A stretch of DNA of 64,000 nucleotides from Malaya genurostris. Taxonomy: Eukaryota; Arthropoda; Insecta; Diptera; Culicidae. Position 1 is the stretch's first letter. The number at the start of each line of letters is the position of its first letter. Of this stretch, positions 45,692 through 56,041 are shown piece by piece. Where the stretch lies: contig NC_080571.1 of NCBI RefSeq assembly GCF_030247185.1, positions 233,137,666 through 233,201,665 on the forward strand. Reading direction: 5' to 3'. The notes under the pieces are model-generated. The model had not been told where the DNA came from, made no database searches, and saw only the letters and a program-made list of their open reading frames with translations. Position numbers and translations under genes: made by a program.

Positions 45692-48318
45692 ATGGATCTT
45701 ATGTGTTGTATTCCCATCTGCCGGAACGCAAAAACAGATGCAGACCAAAGTGTAGGTTTCCACCCATTTCCACCTAATCCAGAGTTGCGAAAAACTTGGA
45801 TAGAGTTCGTTGGAGTTGATAGCTCAAAATTTCGTTGGCGAGGAAAATATATTTGCTCAGAACACTTTTTGCACTCCGAAATAATTGAGGAAAATTGCGT
45901 GAAAAAGTTGTTAGAAGGAGGTAAGCTCAACAATGCATTCCTAAAACGAATTACCCGCAGTAAATGCGATTTACTACCAATGTTCTCTAATACAACCAAA
46001 TAAACTAAAGTAAATTTTTATATGCTCTAAAATTTATATTTTAGCCGTTCCAATGGTATTCTGCCCGGAAGAAGATAATTATGAGGATGAATACTTTGTA
46101 CGTGAGGATGTTATGACCTCTAATGATTCGACGAATTTCCATCACTCCCAAAGGGACACATGCTGTCTTGCCAAACCTGAGGAGGAACTAAGAAACTTAT
46201 TTTGTCGTATATGCCTCAGAAAACAGTCGGAACTGTTGCCATTCAGTTCCAAACTGCATAATGCTACGATAACTGATATTATTTACGTTATCACTGGTCT
46301 GGATATCCAAACAGATATACTGGTTCCCACAAAAATCTGCAGCAGCTGTGTAGCAAAGTTGGATCTTGCATTCAGCGTGAGAATAGAGGTAATACATAAC
46401 GACAAGAAGTTAAAAAATTTACTCAGAAGTCAACAATTAACAAATCACTATCAATTCTACGACAAAAAAATTCTCGAAAAGAAAAGTTCAAATGAGGAGT
46501 ATCTGGATAATTTAGTAACTATTGTAAAAAATGAAATATCAGCTCCGGTATATATTTGATAAATATATTGCCCATTGTCATTTTCCTACAATTTTGTAAC
46601 TTTTGCAGCCTTTAGACATTGAAATGATAGATTTCGTTGAAGCAGAGAGTGAAATTAAAATAGAAAGCGCAGTAGAGCAAGACAAACATACTATTCTTCC
46701 AAATCCATTGGATACGGAACATGGTTCATCCTTCGAACAGGAACGTTTTTATGATAGGCCTATTCTAATTAATAATGAATCTGACACAGTGTTAGTAACA
46801 GAAGCAGTTAGACAACCTATTCCTGCATTTCAGTTCAAAACAGAGCCTTCATCAGGAAACGAAGATTCAGCTAAACTTGTAAAGCCACATGTCGAAAAAG
46901 AGACTGAACGTGTATCTGAAAAGGAGCGTGATAATTTTGCCAATATTTCAAATCAGCTTGTTTCTGAGATTAAGGATAAGAAAGAACCAAGTAAAAAGCA
47001 GTTTGTGTTTTCGTGGAAAGAGTTGTATAAACCAAAAGCACCAACGAAGCCAAAACGTAATTTTGAACAAAAGCCAAAACCAGTACTTGTACCTCATACA
47101 TGTTACATCTGCAAAACTTCCTTCAAAGATGCTGACGAACTAGAGTCTCACATGGAACAGCATGTTGGACTTCTACCATTCACATGCGAGGAATGTCACA
47201 CGGTGAAATATCCACAGGTGTTCAAATCGCTGTTCGGTCTCAACAAACATCTTCGTACACATCTCTATCCATACAAGTGCGGTTATTGTCCTTCTCGGTT
47301 TGCACGCGGAGAGTCTTATACAAAACACGTTGACTCTCACGAAGGTAACCAAGGACTAGGATTCACGTGTGATGTTTGCGGAAGACAATTTGCACGGAAA
47401 AAGACTCTAGCGATGCATTTGTCCAAACATCGCGCCATGGAGGAAGGAACATTTACTTGCGAATATTGCGGCAAAATGTTCAACTGTAATTCACTGCTCA
47501 AACGTCACCTTCGTATTCATACGGGCGAGAAACCATTTGAATGTAAAAAATGTGGCAGAAGATTCAACCATGAAGCGAATTTCCAGAGCCATAAGCGCCG
47601 TCACATAGGGGAACGAGCTCATCATTGTACCGAGTGTGATAAAAGTTTTATTTGCGGAACAACCTTACGTTATCATATGGCTACCCATTTTCCGGGCGAT
47701 CCACGATACCGTATTCCGACAAACTATAAACGATCTCAACTGACCGATCAGTCGAATAATGAAGTTAGCTTTATTAAAGAGTATGCATGTGACGTTCCGA
47801 AATGTGACTTCGTGAGTAACGTATATCGTGAATATTTCTATCATAAAAACGTTCATCGGAAGCGGTTCCAGTGCGAAACTTGTCAAAAACGGTTTCCATT
47901 CAAATCGAGTCTTACAAGGCATATTATGTTAGCACACGAGCATAAATCATTTCCGAAAACATTGTCGTGTTCATATTGCCCGAAAATGTTTAACTGTCGA
48001 CAGAAACTCAAAGTGCATATCGACGGACACGAGGATAACCGGAGATACAAGTGCAGTTTTTGTGAGAAAAGCTTTGTGCAGAAGAATAACTGCACTACTC
48101 ATGAGAAAATTCATACCGGTGAACGACCGCATGTTTGTCGATTCTGTCCCGCTGCGTTTATTTCGTCCTCGGGAAGAAAAAAACACGAAAAAACCCACCC
48201 GGAAGCTAATGTGAACGAAGACATTCAAAACGAGTCGAAAAAAGAAGTTTCAAAAAACCAGACTATGGACTTTAGCGCTGATGAAACAGGTGGTCTTGTA
48301 GACTTCACTCCCCTATAA
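45692..48318 (+). CDS. THAP-ZAD-C2H2 zinc-finger protein, paralog 1
   Basis: Exons 45692-45920, 46045-46547 and 46609-48318 (donors GTAAGC and GTATAT, acceptors TTTTAG and TTGCAG) give 813 residues. Residues 1-83 form a THAP domain: C6/C10, FP at 26-27, W36, CSEH at 55-58 and the AVPM box at 77-80, which spans the first intron. Residues about 128-205 form a ZAD with C130, C133, C175 and C178. An acidic linker with KQFVFSWKELYKPK follows. Twelve C2H2 fingers occupy about 407-772; finger 2 has a long CX2C-H spacing and finger 8 a CX4C. THAP and C2H2 bind DNA and ZAD mediates dimerisation (family knowledge), so a nuclear DNA-binding regulator is likely. Paralogs: 56042-58599 and 62146-64000. AATAAA signals follow the stop near 48466. 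Confidence 0.93.
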
Positions 48319-48319
48319 A

Positions 48320-48936
48320 TATGTTATTCGTGCTTACCCTAATGTAATATTTCCATCAAATGGATATAATCATAGCAGCAAAATGATCGATTTATAACGA
48401 AATTGACACACTCAATTTAATTAATATGGTTAGTTGAATAAATGTATAAAAATTATATTTATAATAAAATAAATCGTAAAAAAAATGAAATCAAATATTT
48501 TACTTTTTGATTTATGACTTCTGGTAAGTCAGTGAAGTATTAGTACTATGGCTCTATAATTATCATATTCTTTTTCTTTCTACAATCTAGTAATTTTGAT
48601 ATCGTTAAAAACCCACAAAAATAAAATCAAATGCATGGAAAAAGTGTGCACGATACACTACAAATATGAAACTTTTTCAAAAATGCACACGTTTCCAACA
48701 CATGTCTTTAACTGTTACGATTGTAGATTGTTCAAGCAGTCAAGTCAAGTAGATGTATACATGATTTAGCTTTCCATTGACCAACAAAATGTATGTTTAA
48801 TAATGCAATTTTTAATAATGTACAAAACAATTTTCAGTATTACATTATTTCAGTATTATCAGATATTTTATATAAATCTGGATCACTCGATTCACGAGGG
48901 ATATTACACCTTAGCAAAGAACGTTCAACGGTGCGA
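48320..48936. other. 3' flank of paralog 1, no gene seen
   Basis: AT-rich. It contains the polyadenylation signals of the preceding gene and no other recognisable feature. Confidence 0.5.
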
Positions 48937-48939
48937 TTA

Positions 48940-49119
48940 TCACCCCTATTCTGTACTTCGATCGATTCGAGATATTTCGATCGAATGTAAAAATTTGCAT
49001 TCTGCAATTCGATCGAGTGATGCTTTTGTATGGAAAACTCGAAATCGATCGAGATACAGAATGCAAAGTTGTGTTCGATCGAAATAATCCGATTCGAACG
49101 AAATACAGAATCGGGGTGA
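48940..49119. mobile_element. MITE of the CACCCC-ATTCTGTA family (best copy)
   Basis: 180 bp. Left CACCCCTATTCTGTACTTCG and the inverted right end around TACAGAATCGGGGTG. The inner half-sites TTCGATCGAATG and GATCGAGATACAGAATGCAAA make it a nested palindrome. Confidence 0.8.
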
Positions 49120-49127
49120 ATATTTTG

Positions 49128-49200
49128 TTGGTCGTTGAGCGTTTGTTGAACGGCATACTGCACGAAATAATCGTTGTTTGCAGGAACAGTTTGCTGTCAT
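49128..49200. repeat. Diverged fragment of the 9802/10344 MITE family
   Basis: GTTGAGCGTTTGTTGAACGG, ACTGCACGAAA and GGAACAGTTTGCTG match the region 10375-10440 with several substitutions. Confidence 0.55.
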
Positions 49201-50310
49201 TTCATTCAGCAATAGTTAGAATCGAAAAGGAATCAGATTCAGTTCTAACTGATATATTATTTCATACTATGTACTCTACTATCTTATGGTAAAAATCAAT
49301 AGTATATTTAAACCAGTTATAAATATTGAATACAACTGCGTGTAGAGTAAATTGAACCCTTAGTTATAACAGAGACGGCATAGTAGAATATACAACCATT
49401 GTACTTTGAAATTATGAAACTTACCATGTGCATATGTATGAATGGACATGGTAGAAGTAACAGGAATCATTCTCTATATAAACATGATATATTTTCTGCC
49501 GAAAATTCATTGGTGCACTCAATATGGTAGCGAATACCATGATCATTGTTTCAGTGTAATATTAATTTCAACAACTTGCATACTTATGCCTATTTCGACC
49601 AATCACGAGCTGGTCCGAAACTGGCCCTCGAAGTGGATTAACAATTCGACCGACCCACGACAAAAGGGCCTAACTGCATATGACAGTTTCTCTTTGTTTA
49701 CTTTTTCTTTCACGATTTACCGAACTGATTTTATATTTGACGCTTTACTCTTCGCAAAACTTTCAAGGTAAACCCGACGACACGACCAGATACTCCGAAC
49801 AAAAATCGGAATAATATGTGTTCGTGAGCGATTTACCACCAGTTACCACAGATATAGCGACCCCTTGTTATTTATTGACAATACTATTTCCAGCAACACT
49901 TTTCTGGTTAACAAACGTTACCAAGGAACCTGTTTTTCAACACGAATAAACAAAAACAAACTATTCTTCCATTAGAAACTTTTTCGCTTGCCATCGCTAG
50001 CAATTCGTGGTAATATTGTAAAATAAGTAAGTGATAAACTGTGTTGCATTATCTAGATCGACGGAATCATATATTTCGTTGCCTATAGGTAGTGATTAAC
50101 ATTATTTTCAAACATGTAGAAATAGTAAAATACATTTTTTCTCAGTATGTAGTGCTCTGTACTCATATCACAAATTTCCAAACAATTAAAAAACCAAAGA
50201 AAAAAGCCTTTCCTGTAGGATACGTTTATCTGAATGCACATACAACAAATAGTACAAAGTGCAGGCGGCGACCATGGCAAAACAAGCGTTAGAAATTAAA
50301 GATTCCAAAC

Positions 50311-50535
50311 TTATTCTGCATTAGACACCATGGACTCAGGACGATTAAGAATGTTGGAATGTTGGAATTCATGCAGCAGCTCACAGGCTAGTTCAAGATC
50401 ACGATCGACATCACATGTATATCGCTTCTGAACCAAACGATCTCCGTTCTTTAACTCGTTTACGACGGTTTGGATTGAATTCTCGGATATTTTTAGGTGA
50501 CCCTGCTTCCTGACCTCAAGCACAGACGTTCCCAT
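50311..50535 (-). CDS. Small hypothetical protein frame inside transposon copy 2
   Basis: 74 residues starting MGTSVLEVRKQGHLKISEN, then a charged, predicted helical stretch (KNGDRLVQKRYTCDVDRDLE), ending MVSNAE. Codon use and composition look more protein-like than the surroundings. I do not recognise a family, see no splice partner with certainty, and find no equivalent in copies 1 and 3. It may be an exon of the element's own gene, a captured host fragment, or chance. Confidence 0.3.
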   Translation of the reverse strand: MGTSVLEVRKQGHLKISENSIQTVVNELKNGDRLVQKRYTCDVDRDLELACELLHEFQHSNILNRPESMVSNAE

Positions 50536-50734
50536 TCTCGTTCAGTAGAACGGCGCACTATTAGTAAATGCTCTGCTTCACCAAAGACGTGAGCGAATAA
50601 TTCTTGATCGATACGATGGTTCACGATTCTAAACCTGTCAAACTTTCTACCTTACAATTCTTTGTGATGTTTTTTCATTAAATACCCTGATAACAAGTGT
50701 TTTTTATGTTTATTATCTTCTGCATTTTTTTGTT

Positions 50735-50876
50735 TCGATCATAGCGGTTTGAGTCTCAAGGTTATTCGCTTCTTTGGATCAGAACAACTTTCTGACCCTA
50801 TTTGCAAGGTTGGGAATCGCACCCAGGTGGGCTGCATGGAAGGCATCGCCTAACTCATCACACTACCGCCCTTATT
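50735..50876 (-). repeat. tRNA-derived SINE, family 1, truncated at its 5' end by a MITE
   Basis: On the minus strand: CAGCCCACCTGGGTGCGATT (B box with one change), CCCAACC, then GGTCAGAAAGTTGTTCTGATC and a GAGACTCAAACCGCTATGATCG tail region before A-rich sequence (written here in fragments). The MITE 50877-51013 sits in its A-box region. Confidence 0.7.
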
Positions 50877-51013
50877 CTGAATAACGACGTATTGATTTTT
50901 CGATCGAATGTGGTTCGATCGAATAATAGCTACCTTTGATTTTGCTAGCGTTATGGGGAATACAAATGAAATACGAGGGAAAAAACGATACGACGTTATT
51001 CAGAATAAGGGCG
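50877..51013. mobile_element. 137 bp MITE with 25 bp inverted ends and TAC duplication
   Basis: Ends begin CGCCCTTATTCTGAATAACG and finish, inverted, CGTTATTCAGAATAAGGGCG; one mismatch in 25 bp. TAC at 50874-50876 and 51014-51016. Confidence 0.85.
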
Positions 51014-52146
51014 TACATCCATCCCCCAGTCTTCTGTATTGATTACCAAGCCGTTTCCACGTTTACGCTTGATGATATCTTAATGATACATTTAACCGAA
51101 AAGTTTGATAAAAATCATATTTTTCCACACTAATCGGAAGTGAAAGTAAACAGCGGAACAGTCATTTGATGTTAAGATCTATTGAAAAATTGATTGCGAA
51201 GTACGTCCAAGTCCGGTAGTAACCAACCGGTTCGCAGGAATCACATTTTGTTGCCGTTTCGAAATTATTTATATGTTGCAATTAAACAACATACGTAGCC
51301 ATGGATGACTGTTATTTAAAATCAACAGCTTTCGACCTGTGTTGCCAGTTTTAATATCTTTTCAAGCAATTTCGTTTTGACATTACCAGTTACTGAGGGG
51401 TAGTTATATTTGCGATACAGTTTTGATAGACGAGTGGCAGGTCGTGTCGTCGGTAAAACTACAAGCTTTCGATTTATAATGGAAACTTTAGAGAATTTGC
51501 AATAATGGCTCCGTAATAATCAAAAGAGAAAGTAAACAAAGAGAGGCTCTCATTTACGGTTAGGCCCTTTTGTCGTACACTGAGCAAAATACCATAGTAA
51601 CCGTAGCCTGTTTTCCTTTGTCATTTCAACTATACGCTTAAATAGTAGCAACAATCATGATATATGACTATTCACCATCTGTATTGTATAAATTACTAGA
51701 CAACAAAGACTACGACTTGACTAAACTATTTGTATTTATGACTTTTCTGGCATGGTCATCCTGACAATGGTAGTCATCTCAAATATAAGAACAAATAGTT
51801 AAAATCACAATTTCTAGTAAGGTGAAATTGCTCTCAAGCCTTGATATATATGAGGAGCTAAATAGTTATTGCTACCATGTAAATATGTCCACAGTATAAT
51901 AATGTTACCATAAATAGATACATGGTTTAAAAGAAATTATGAAGTTTGAAAACACTATTCATGTAGTCCATATCAAAAGAATTTATGTAGTAAGCACATT
52001 ATCGTATAGTGTTTTTTAACCGACTATGTTTTTCATTTCTGCTGACTATACAAATTGTCAATAAACGGGTGTACTTTGTTATTGTCACATAAAGTTACAA
52101 TACAGCAGACAATTTCGTAACACATCAGTGATTGATTTGAAAAAAA

Positions 52147-52385
52147 TGTATATTGTGCAATTTGGAAGGTCTTGCAGGTGAGTAAATTTTGTAGCTTTAC
52201 TAGTTTCCGTCGTTGAAATTAAATTTTTCAACAATTTTGCCGGTAACGTTTCTGTTTTCTAGTGAAATCGACGTCCTGTATAATTTTTATTATTCGTTAT
52301 AGGTCGTTGTAGAAACAACATCAAGCGATTGATGAAAACGACGAACGTCATCCGATTCCCGGATTCAAATCGCTCGAATCCGACG
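52147..52385 (+). pseudogene. Possible THAP-domain start, two exons (remnant)
   Basis: ATG at 52147, donor CAG/GTGAGT at about 52179, acceptor GTTGTAG at about 52311. The joined frame reads on through GRSCRNNIKRLMKTTNVIRF to IYGR before a GTGGGT donor. RSCRNN and a following RFPD at the right spacing look like a THAP beginning, but the first zinc Cys is missing and no clear CX2H half is seen downstream. Confidence 0.3.
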
Positions 52386-52812
52386 GAAAAAATAACAATA
52401 TATGGCAGGTGGGTATTGAGGTTTGCATCTGGATTTGGCTATTAATTTCTTCCATGCTGCCCATTCCTGCTTCAGGAAAAATTTCACCGAACAGAGCCTG
52501 GGATCAACAGTTGCAACCAAGCAATGCTGCTCCGTGTCTATGTTGATAATGAATATTTCACCAGGCACATCATCATTTGATTTGATGCAAAAATAAAAAG
52601 AATTCAATGAAACGATTTTGTTGTTCTTGTTCTAGAATTCAAATTCATAAACCTTTTTAACATTAGCTCATGTTTTGCTGATCTTCAGCATTGTTGAATC
52701 AACCACTTCCTTTAGTTTCGAAATAACTAGAAGTGAAATGTCAAAAATACCATGGGTCTGGTTATAGCGAAAACTACAATGTAAATAAAGTTTCGGTCAT
52801 GGTTAGCCTAAC

Positions 52813-54543
52813 CAACGACACGACCAGGCACTCCGAAGGAAAATCAGCATTAATATTGTCCGTTAAAGATTTACCGCCAGTTACCAAAAATATGGAGACC
52901 CCTTGTTAATGATAAAAATAATCTTCTCGAGCAACACTGTTGCTACGAACTAGTTACCAAGGAGCCCCAACATAAATAAACAAACATTTTGAGGAAGCAG
53001 TGGAATCCTTGTTCCATTAGTGTTAAATTTTATGCAAACGACGGATTTTTTTGATAACGAAGCAGAACTGCATTGGATTGAACTCGATTGAAATGAAACA
53101 ACCTTTGAACATCATAAATATGCATTTATTTCTAATATAACAAAAGTAATCAGATAGAGATATACATAATTGTTCGCGTGATGTTTAGATTCATGGCCAA
53201 TGCTCACCCAACTTTCTGCGCCCAATATTATTTGCCACTCTTCCGTAGTTTTATCTATATCGAAGTAACCCTGCACACAAGACTTTTTCTGTAGATTCCT
53301 CTATCGAAGATAATTCACTAGGTCACTAACCAAAAACAAAAATTTCCTCCGATAACGGAAAACTGACTAAGATGCAGTATTTCTCGCTCTCGTTGATGTA
53401 TTGAAACAATTACCATAAGAGTAGTCTCGCTGGCGGTATTCCGAATACAATTCAATTCATCGTAGCGGGAGGACTCATTCAGCGATCCGTTCCAATTGAA
53501 ATGGATGATAGACACTTCCTATGGTCAATGAACCAGACCGGTCGTTTTATCGTTTCCCGACGAATTAACTACTTCCAGCTATTCATCAATACACTTGAAC
53601 TGTTAGCCCAGTACAAGAAACCCCATCTTCTGGGTTGTTGATTTTTGGCGTGAGGTACCGGTGTTAGAATCGCCTCGTGTCGGCTGAGTGCGTAGTATTT
53701 CACCATGTCGATCACCACTCGAGGGTTACTGGAGAAATCTGGAGAAAAATGTGGGAACCGCAGCGCACTCCGCTGTCGCCTGGCCACGCTCAGCTCGTTG
53801 TAGGTCATATCCATGTCTTTCTCATCGGTTTGCGCCGAGCTGCCATAACACAACTGTTCCAACTCAGCAGTGGGTTATGCGTCATAATGTCCACTACGGT
53901 CGAAATGTTAGACCTGGCCGCAACGAATTTCAGTTATTGTAAAAGGAAAATTGAGATATGAAATACTAGAGTGCCTATAACCAGAGTGACGACATCTCAT
54001 CCGTAATGCTGGCAACAATTAAAAACATTCCATTAGCTTTACATTGAATTGACAGGTCGTTTGCTCGTTTGGAACTGGTAGCTGTCATTCCAAACGAACA
54101 GCTGTCGCCACTCTGATTATAGTCACTCTATGAAATACTTACTTCTCTTTGGCAAACAGTAGAAACCGCTTTATAAAAGACTTCAATAACTGATATAGTA
54201 ACAATCTAAAACAACTGATTTCGTTCGCATTTCAACTCCTGGCTGTATCCCTCTCAGTTTTTACTTATCGTGAGAAGAGGATCTTCTACTCGTTACAGTC
54301 GGTAAATCCATTAAAATTTTCCGTAATTAAATAACCGATCCGCAGTTTATTTTGTTTATCATCTAACCTTCATCATGCAGTAACCAAAGCCATGATAATT
54401 GTTATTCAAAATCAATAATATATTAACTTGTGCTGCCAGTTTAAATATTTTTACTAGCGTTTTCGATTTGACTTTACCAGTTACCGGGGGGTAGTTAAAT
54501 TTGCGATACAGTTTTTATAGACGAGTGGCAGGTCGTGTCGTCG
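52813..54543. mobile_element. DNA transposon, CGACGACACGACC family, copy 3
   Basis: 1731 bp. Left end CAACGACACGACC (one change), right end GGTCGTGTCGTCG, perfect 7 bp duplication GCCTAAC (52806-52812, 54544-54550). It shares with copy 1 the CTTCCGTAGTTTTAT, GATAACGGAAAACT and TTTCTCGCTCT blocks, and a minus-strand VKYYALSRHEAIL frame that aligns with the VKYC...RH frame of copy 1. A 164 bp hAT-like MITE is nested at 53967-54130. Confidence 0.85.
53967..54130. mobile_element. 164 bp hAT-like MITE
   Basis: Inverted ends TAGAGTGCCTATAACCAGAG and CTCTGATTATAGTCACTCTA with a perfect 8 bp duplication TGAAATAC on each side. The 8 bp duplication suggests mobilisation by a hAT transposase. Confidence 0.85.
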
Positions 54544-54962
54544 GCCTAACCATCTCAATCGTATTAGTTATTCATACAATATACTGTTCAATATTACTAT
54601 TCTAGAGCCGATACCATTTATAGTAAACATGAACTTGACTATTGTTGAAATCATCTGATTTAATAGTCGGCTGAAAACCACTATACTCGCATGGTCAGGT
54701 TGGCCCTCTATATAGTAACTGTTACCATAATATTTTTCTGAGTGTAGGACTATCGAATTGTCAGGTTCTATCCTAGGTTTCGCCCTCCTTCGAAAAATAG
54801 CTGAAATAGTTCTTACATGGGTTAGTGAAATCTCCCATTGGAAAGCCATTATTGTCCATTGAGCAATTTGACGTCTCTGTTACTCACACCGATGCAGAGT
54901 GCGCAGATTTATTCATATACGAAATTACAATGTGTGCGAGCCGAAGTCAAAGTTTGTTGTGG

Positions 54963-55265
54963 GCAGTGCTGTCAACTGTTTTTTTTCCAAAAATCTGTAT
55001 TTGGCGAAAAAAATTATCTGTACAATATCTTTCTCGAAAAATCAAACATCAATTTAGTACGAAAACTGATTTTGCGACCAAAAAAAAAAAAAAAAAGGTC
55101 GCTCGACCTGGTTTACCCCTATGGAATCCAACACAAAAACTGAAAATCGGTATTTATCTGTATGAAAATTGAAATATCGGTATTTTGAGAGAGCATATCT
55201 GTATTCCTGTATCGAGTCCAAAAATCGGTATAAATACCGAGAAATCGGTATAGTTGGCAGCGCTG
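54963..55265. repeat. Inverted-repeat element with GCAGTGCTGTCAACT ends
   Basis: GGGCAGTGCTGTCAACT on the left and AGTTGGCAGCGCTG on the right are inverted, with AATCTGTAT / ATCGGTATTT motifs inside and an A-run at 55080-55096. A related patch is at 36800-36960. Confidence 0.55.
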
Positions 55266-55594
55266 GTTGTGGGTTCAATTTTACACTGAGGTAAAATATT
55301 TTTGACTCATAATCATACACTGCGAAAAATGCATATAGAATTTCGTAAGCTATGAACTAATGAACCAAGTCGAAGACAGTTGCATTACGTGATGTAGAGT
55401 TTCATGAACGATTTTATGTCGTTCTCAACTGTTCTCTTGGCATTGCAGTGTTTTTATTGCATATATGTCTTCAATAATTGGCATGATGCGGCTCGACAAA
55501 ATTCATTGGGTTATTTCGACATACTCACACTAGCATTAACCTTTCAACTGCTGAGAATAGCCACACCAACACATTCGCACGTGGATTGGACTAT

Positions 55595-55863
55595 AGATGC
55601 CAGCTTTGCAGGTTTGTATACAAATCTACAGATTTCTTATAAAGTGTTGCAGACATTTTTAAAGGCTTTTGAGAATAAAATTGTTCGTAAATTCTTTTTA
55701 AAATTTACAGTCTTTTAAAAATGGCCGCGCTGTGTTTTGCTCGCTTAACCAGTTTTATGTATTATACTGTATAGAGAATTCAAAGCACGTAGACTTTTTT
55801 TTCGGATTTACAGACTTTTACAACCTAGTCTGGAGATATTTGATTTTTTTACCTGGCATCTCT
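55595..55863. mobile_element. MITE with AGATGCCAG / CTGGCATCT ends
   Basis: About 269 bp. Same family as 27726-27927, sharing ACAGACTTTT and GAGATATTTGA blocks. Confidence 0.75.
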
Positions 55864-56041
55864 GTTAATGTCAAAATAGAAATGTCGCTTTCGTTCGGTT
55901 ACAACGATCATTTATATTCTCGTTCGTTCCGGGTTTGTTTTCAATGTTTTTTAATGAATATTTAATTATTTTCGAAGCCAATTTGCCAAGTTAAACTTTG
56001 TCAAAATATTTCAGCCATCATTTCTCGAGGAACAGGACTCT

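Larger units (their letters stand above)
49775..51452. mobile_element. DNA transposon, CGACGACACGACC family, copy 2
   Basis: 1678 bp, inverted ends CGACGACACGACC / GGTCGTGTCGTCG, 7 bp flanks GTAAACC and GTAAAAC (one mismatch). Inside: a 74-residue minus-strand frame (50311-50535), a SINE (50735-50876) and a MITE (50877-51013). Confidence 0.85.
49658..51575. mobile_element. Short inverted-repeat element (CGACAAAAGGGCC ends) split by another transposon
   Basis: Left CGACAAAAGGGCCTAAC with TTTCTCTTTGTTTACTTT, and right AGTAAACAAAGAGAGG with GTTAGGCCCTTTTGTCG, are inverted over about 45 bp. The two outer parts total about 240 bp; everything from 49775 to 51452 is the inserted CGACGACACGACC element. 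No convincing target duplication is seen. Confidence 0.7.
51578..54744. mobile_element. TA-flanked inverted-repeat transposon holding copy 3 of the 7 bp-TSD family
   Basis: Ends CACTGAGCAAAATACCATAG and inverted CTATTATATTTTT-type sequence ending CTGAGTG, flanked by TA on both sides. Without the nested 52813-54543 element it is about 1.4 kb. Its left half carries the THAP-like exon remnant at 52147-52385. Confidence 0.65.

Noticed and set aside
45664..45999. 111-residue minus-strand frame over exon 1 of paralog 1
   Set aside because: Antisense shadow of the THAP exon; the same happens at 56018-56285.
52365..52607. 80-residue minus-strand frame
   Set aside because: Opposite to the THAP-like exon remnant, with no recognisable domain; probably a shadow.
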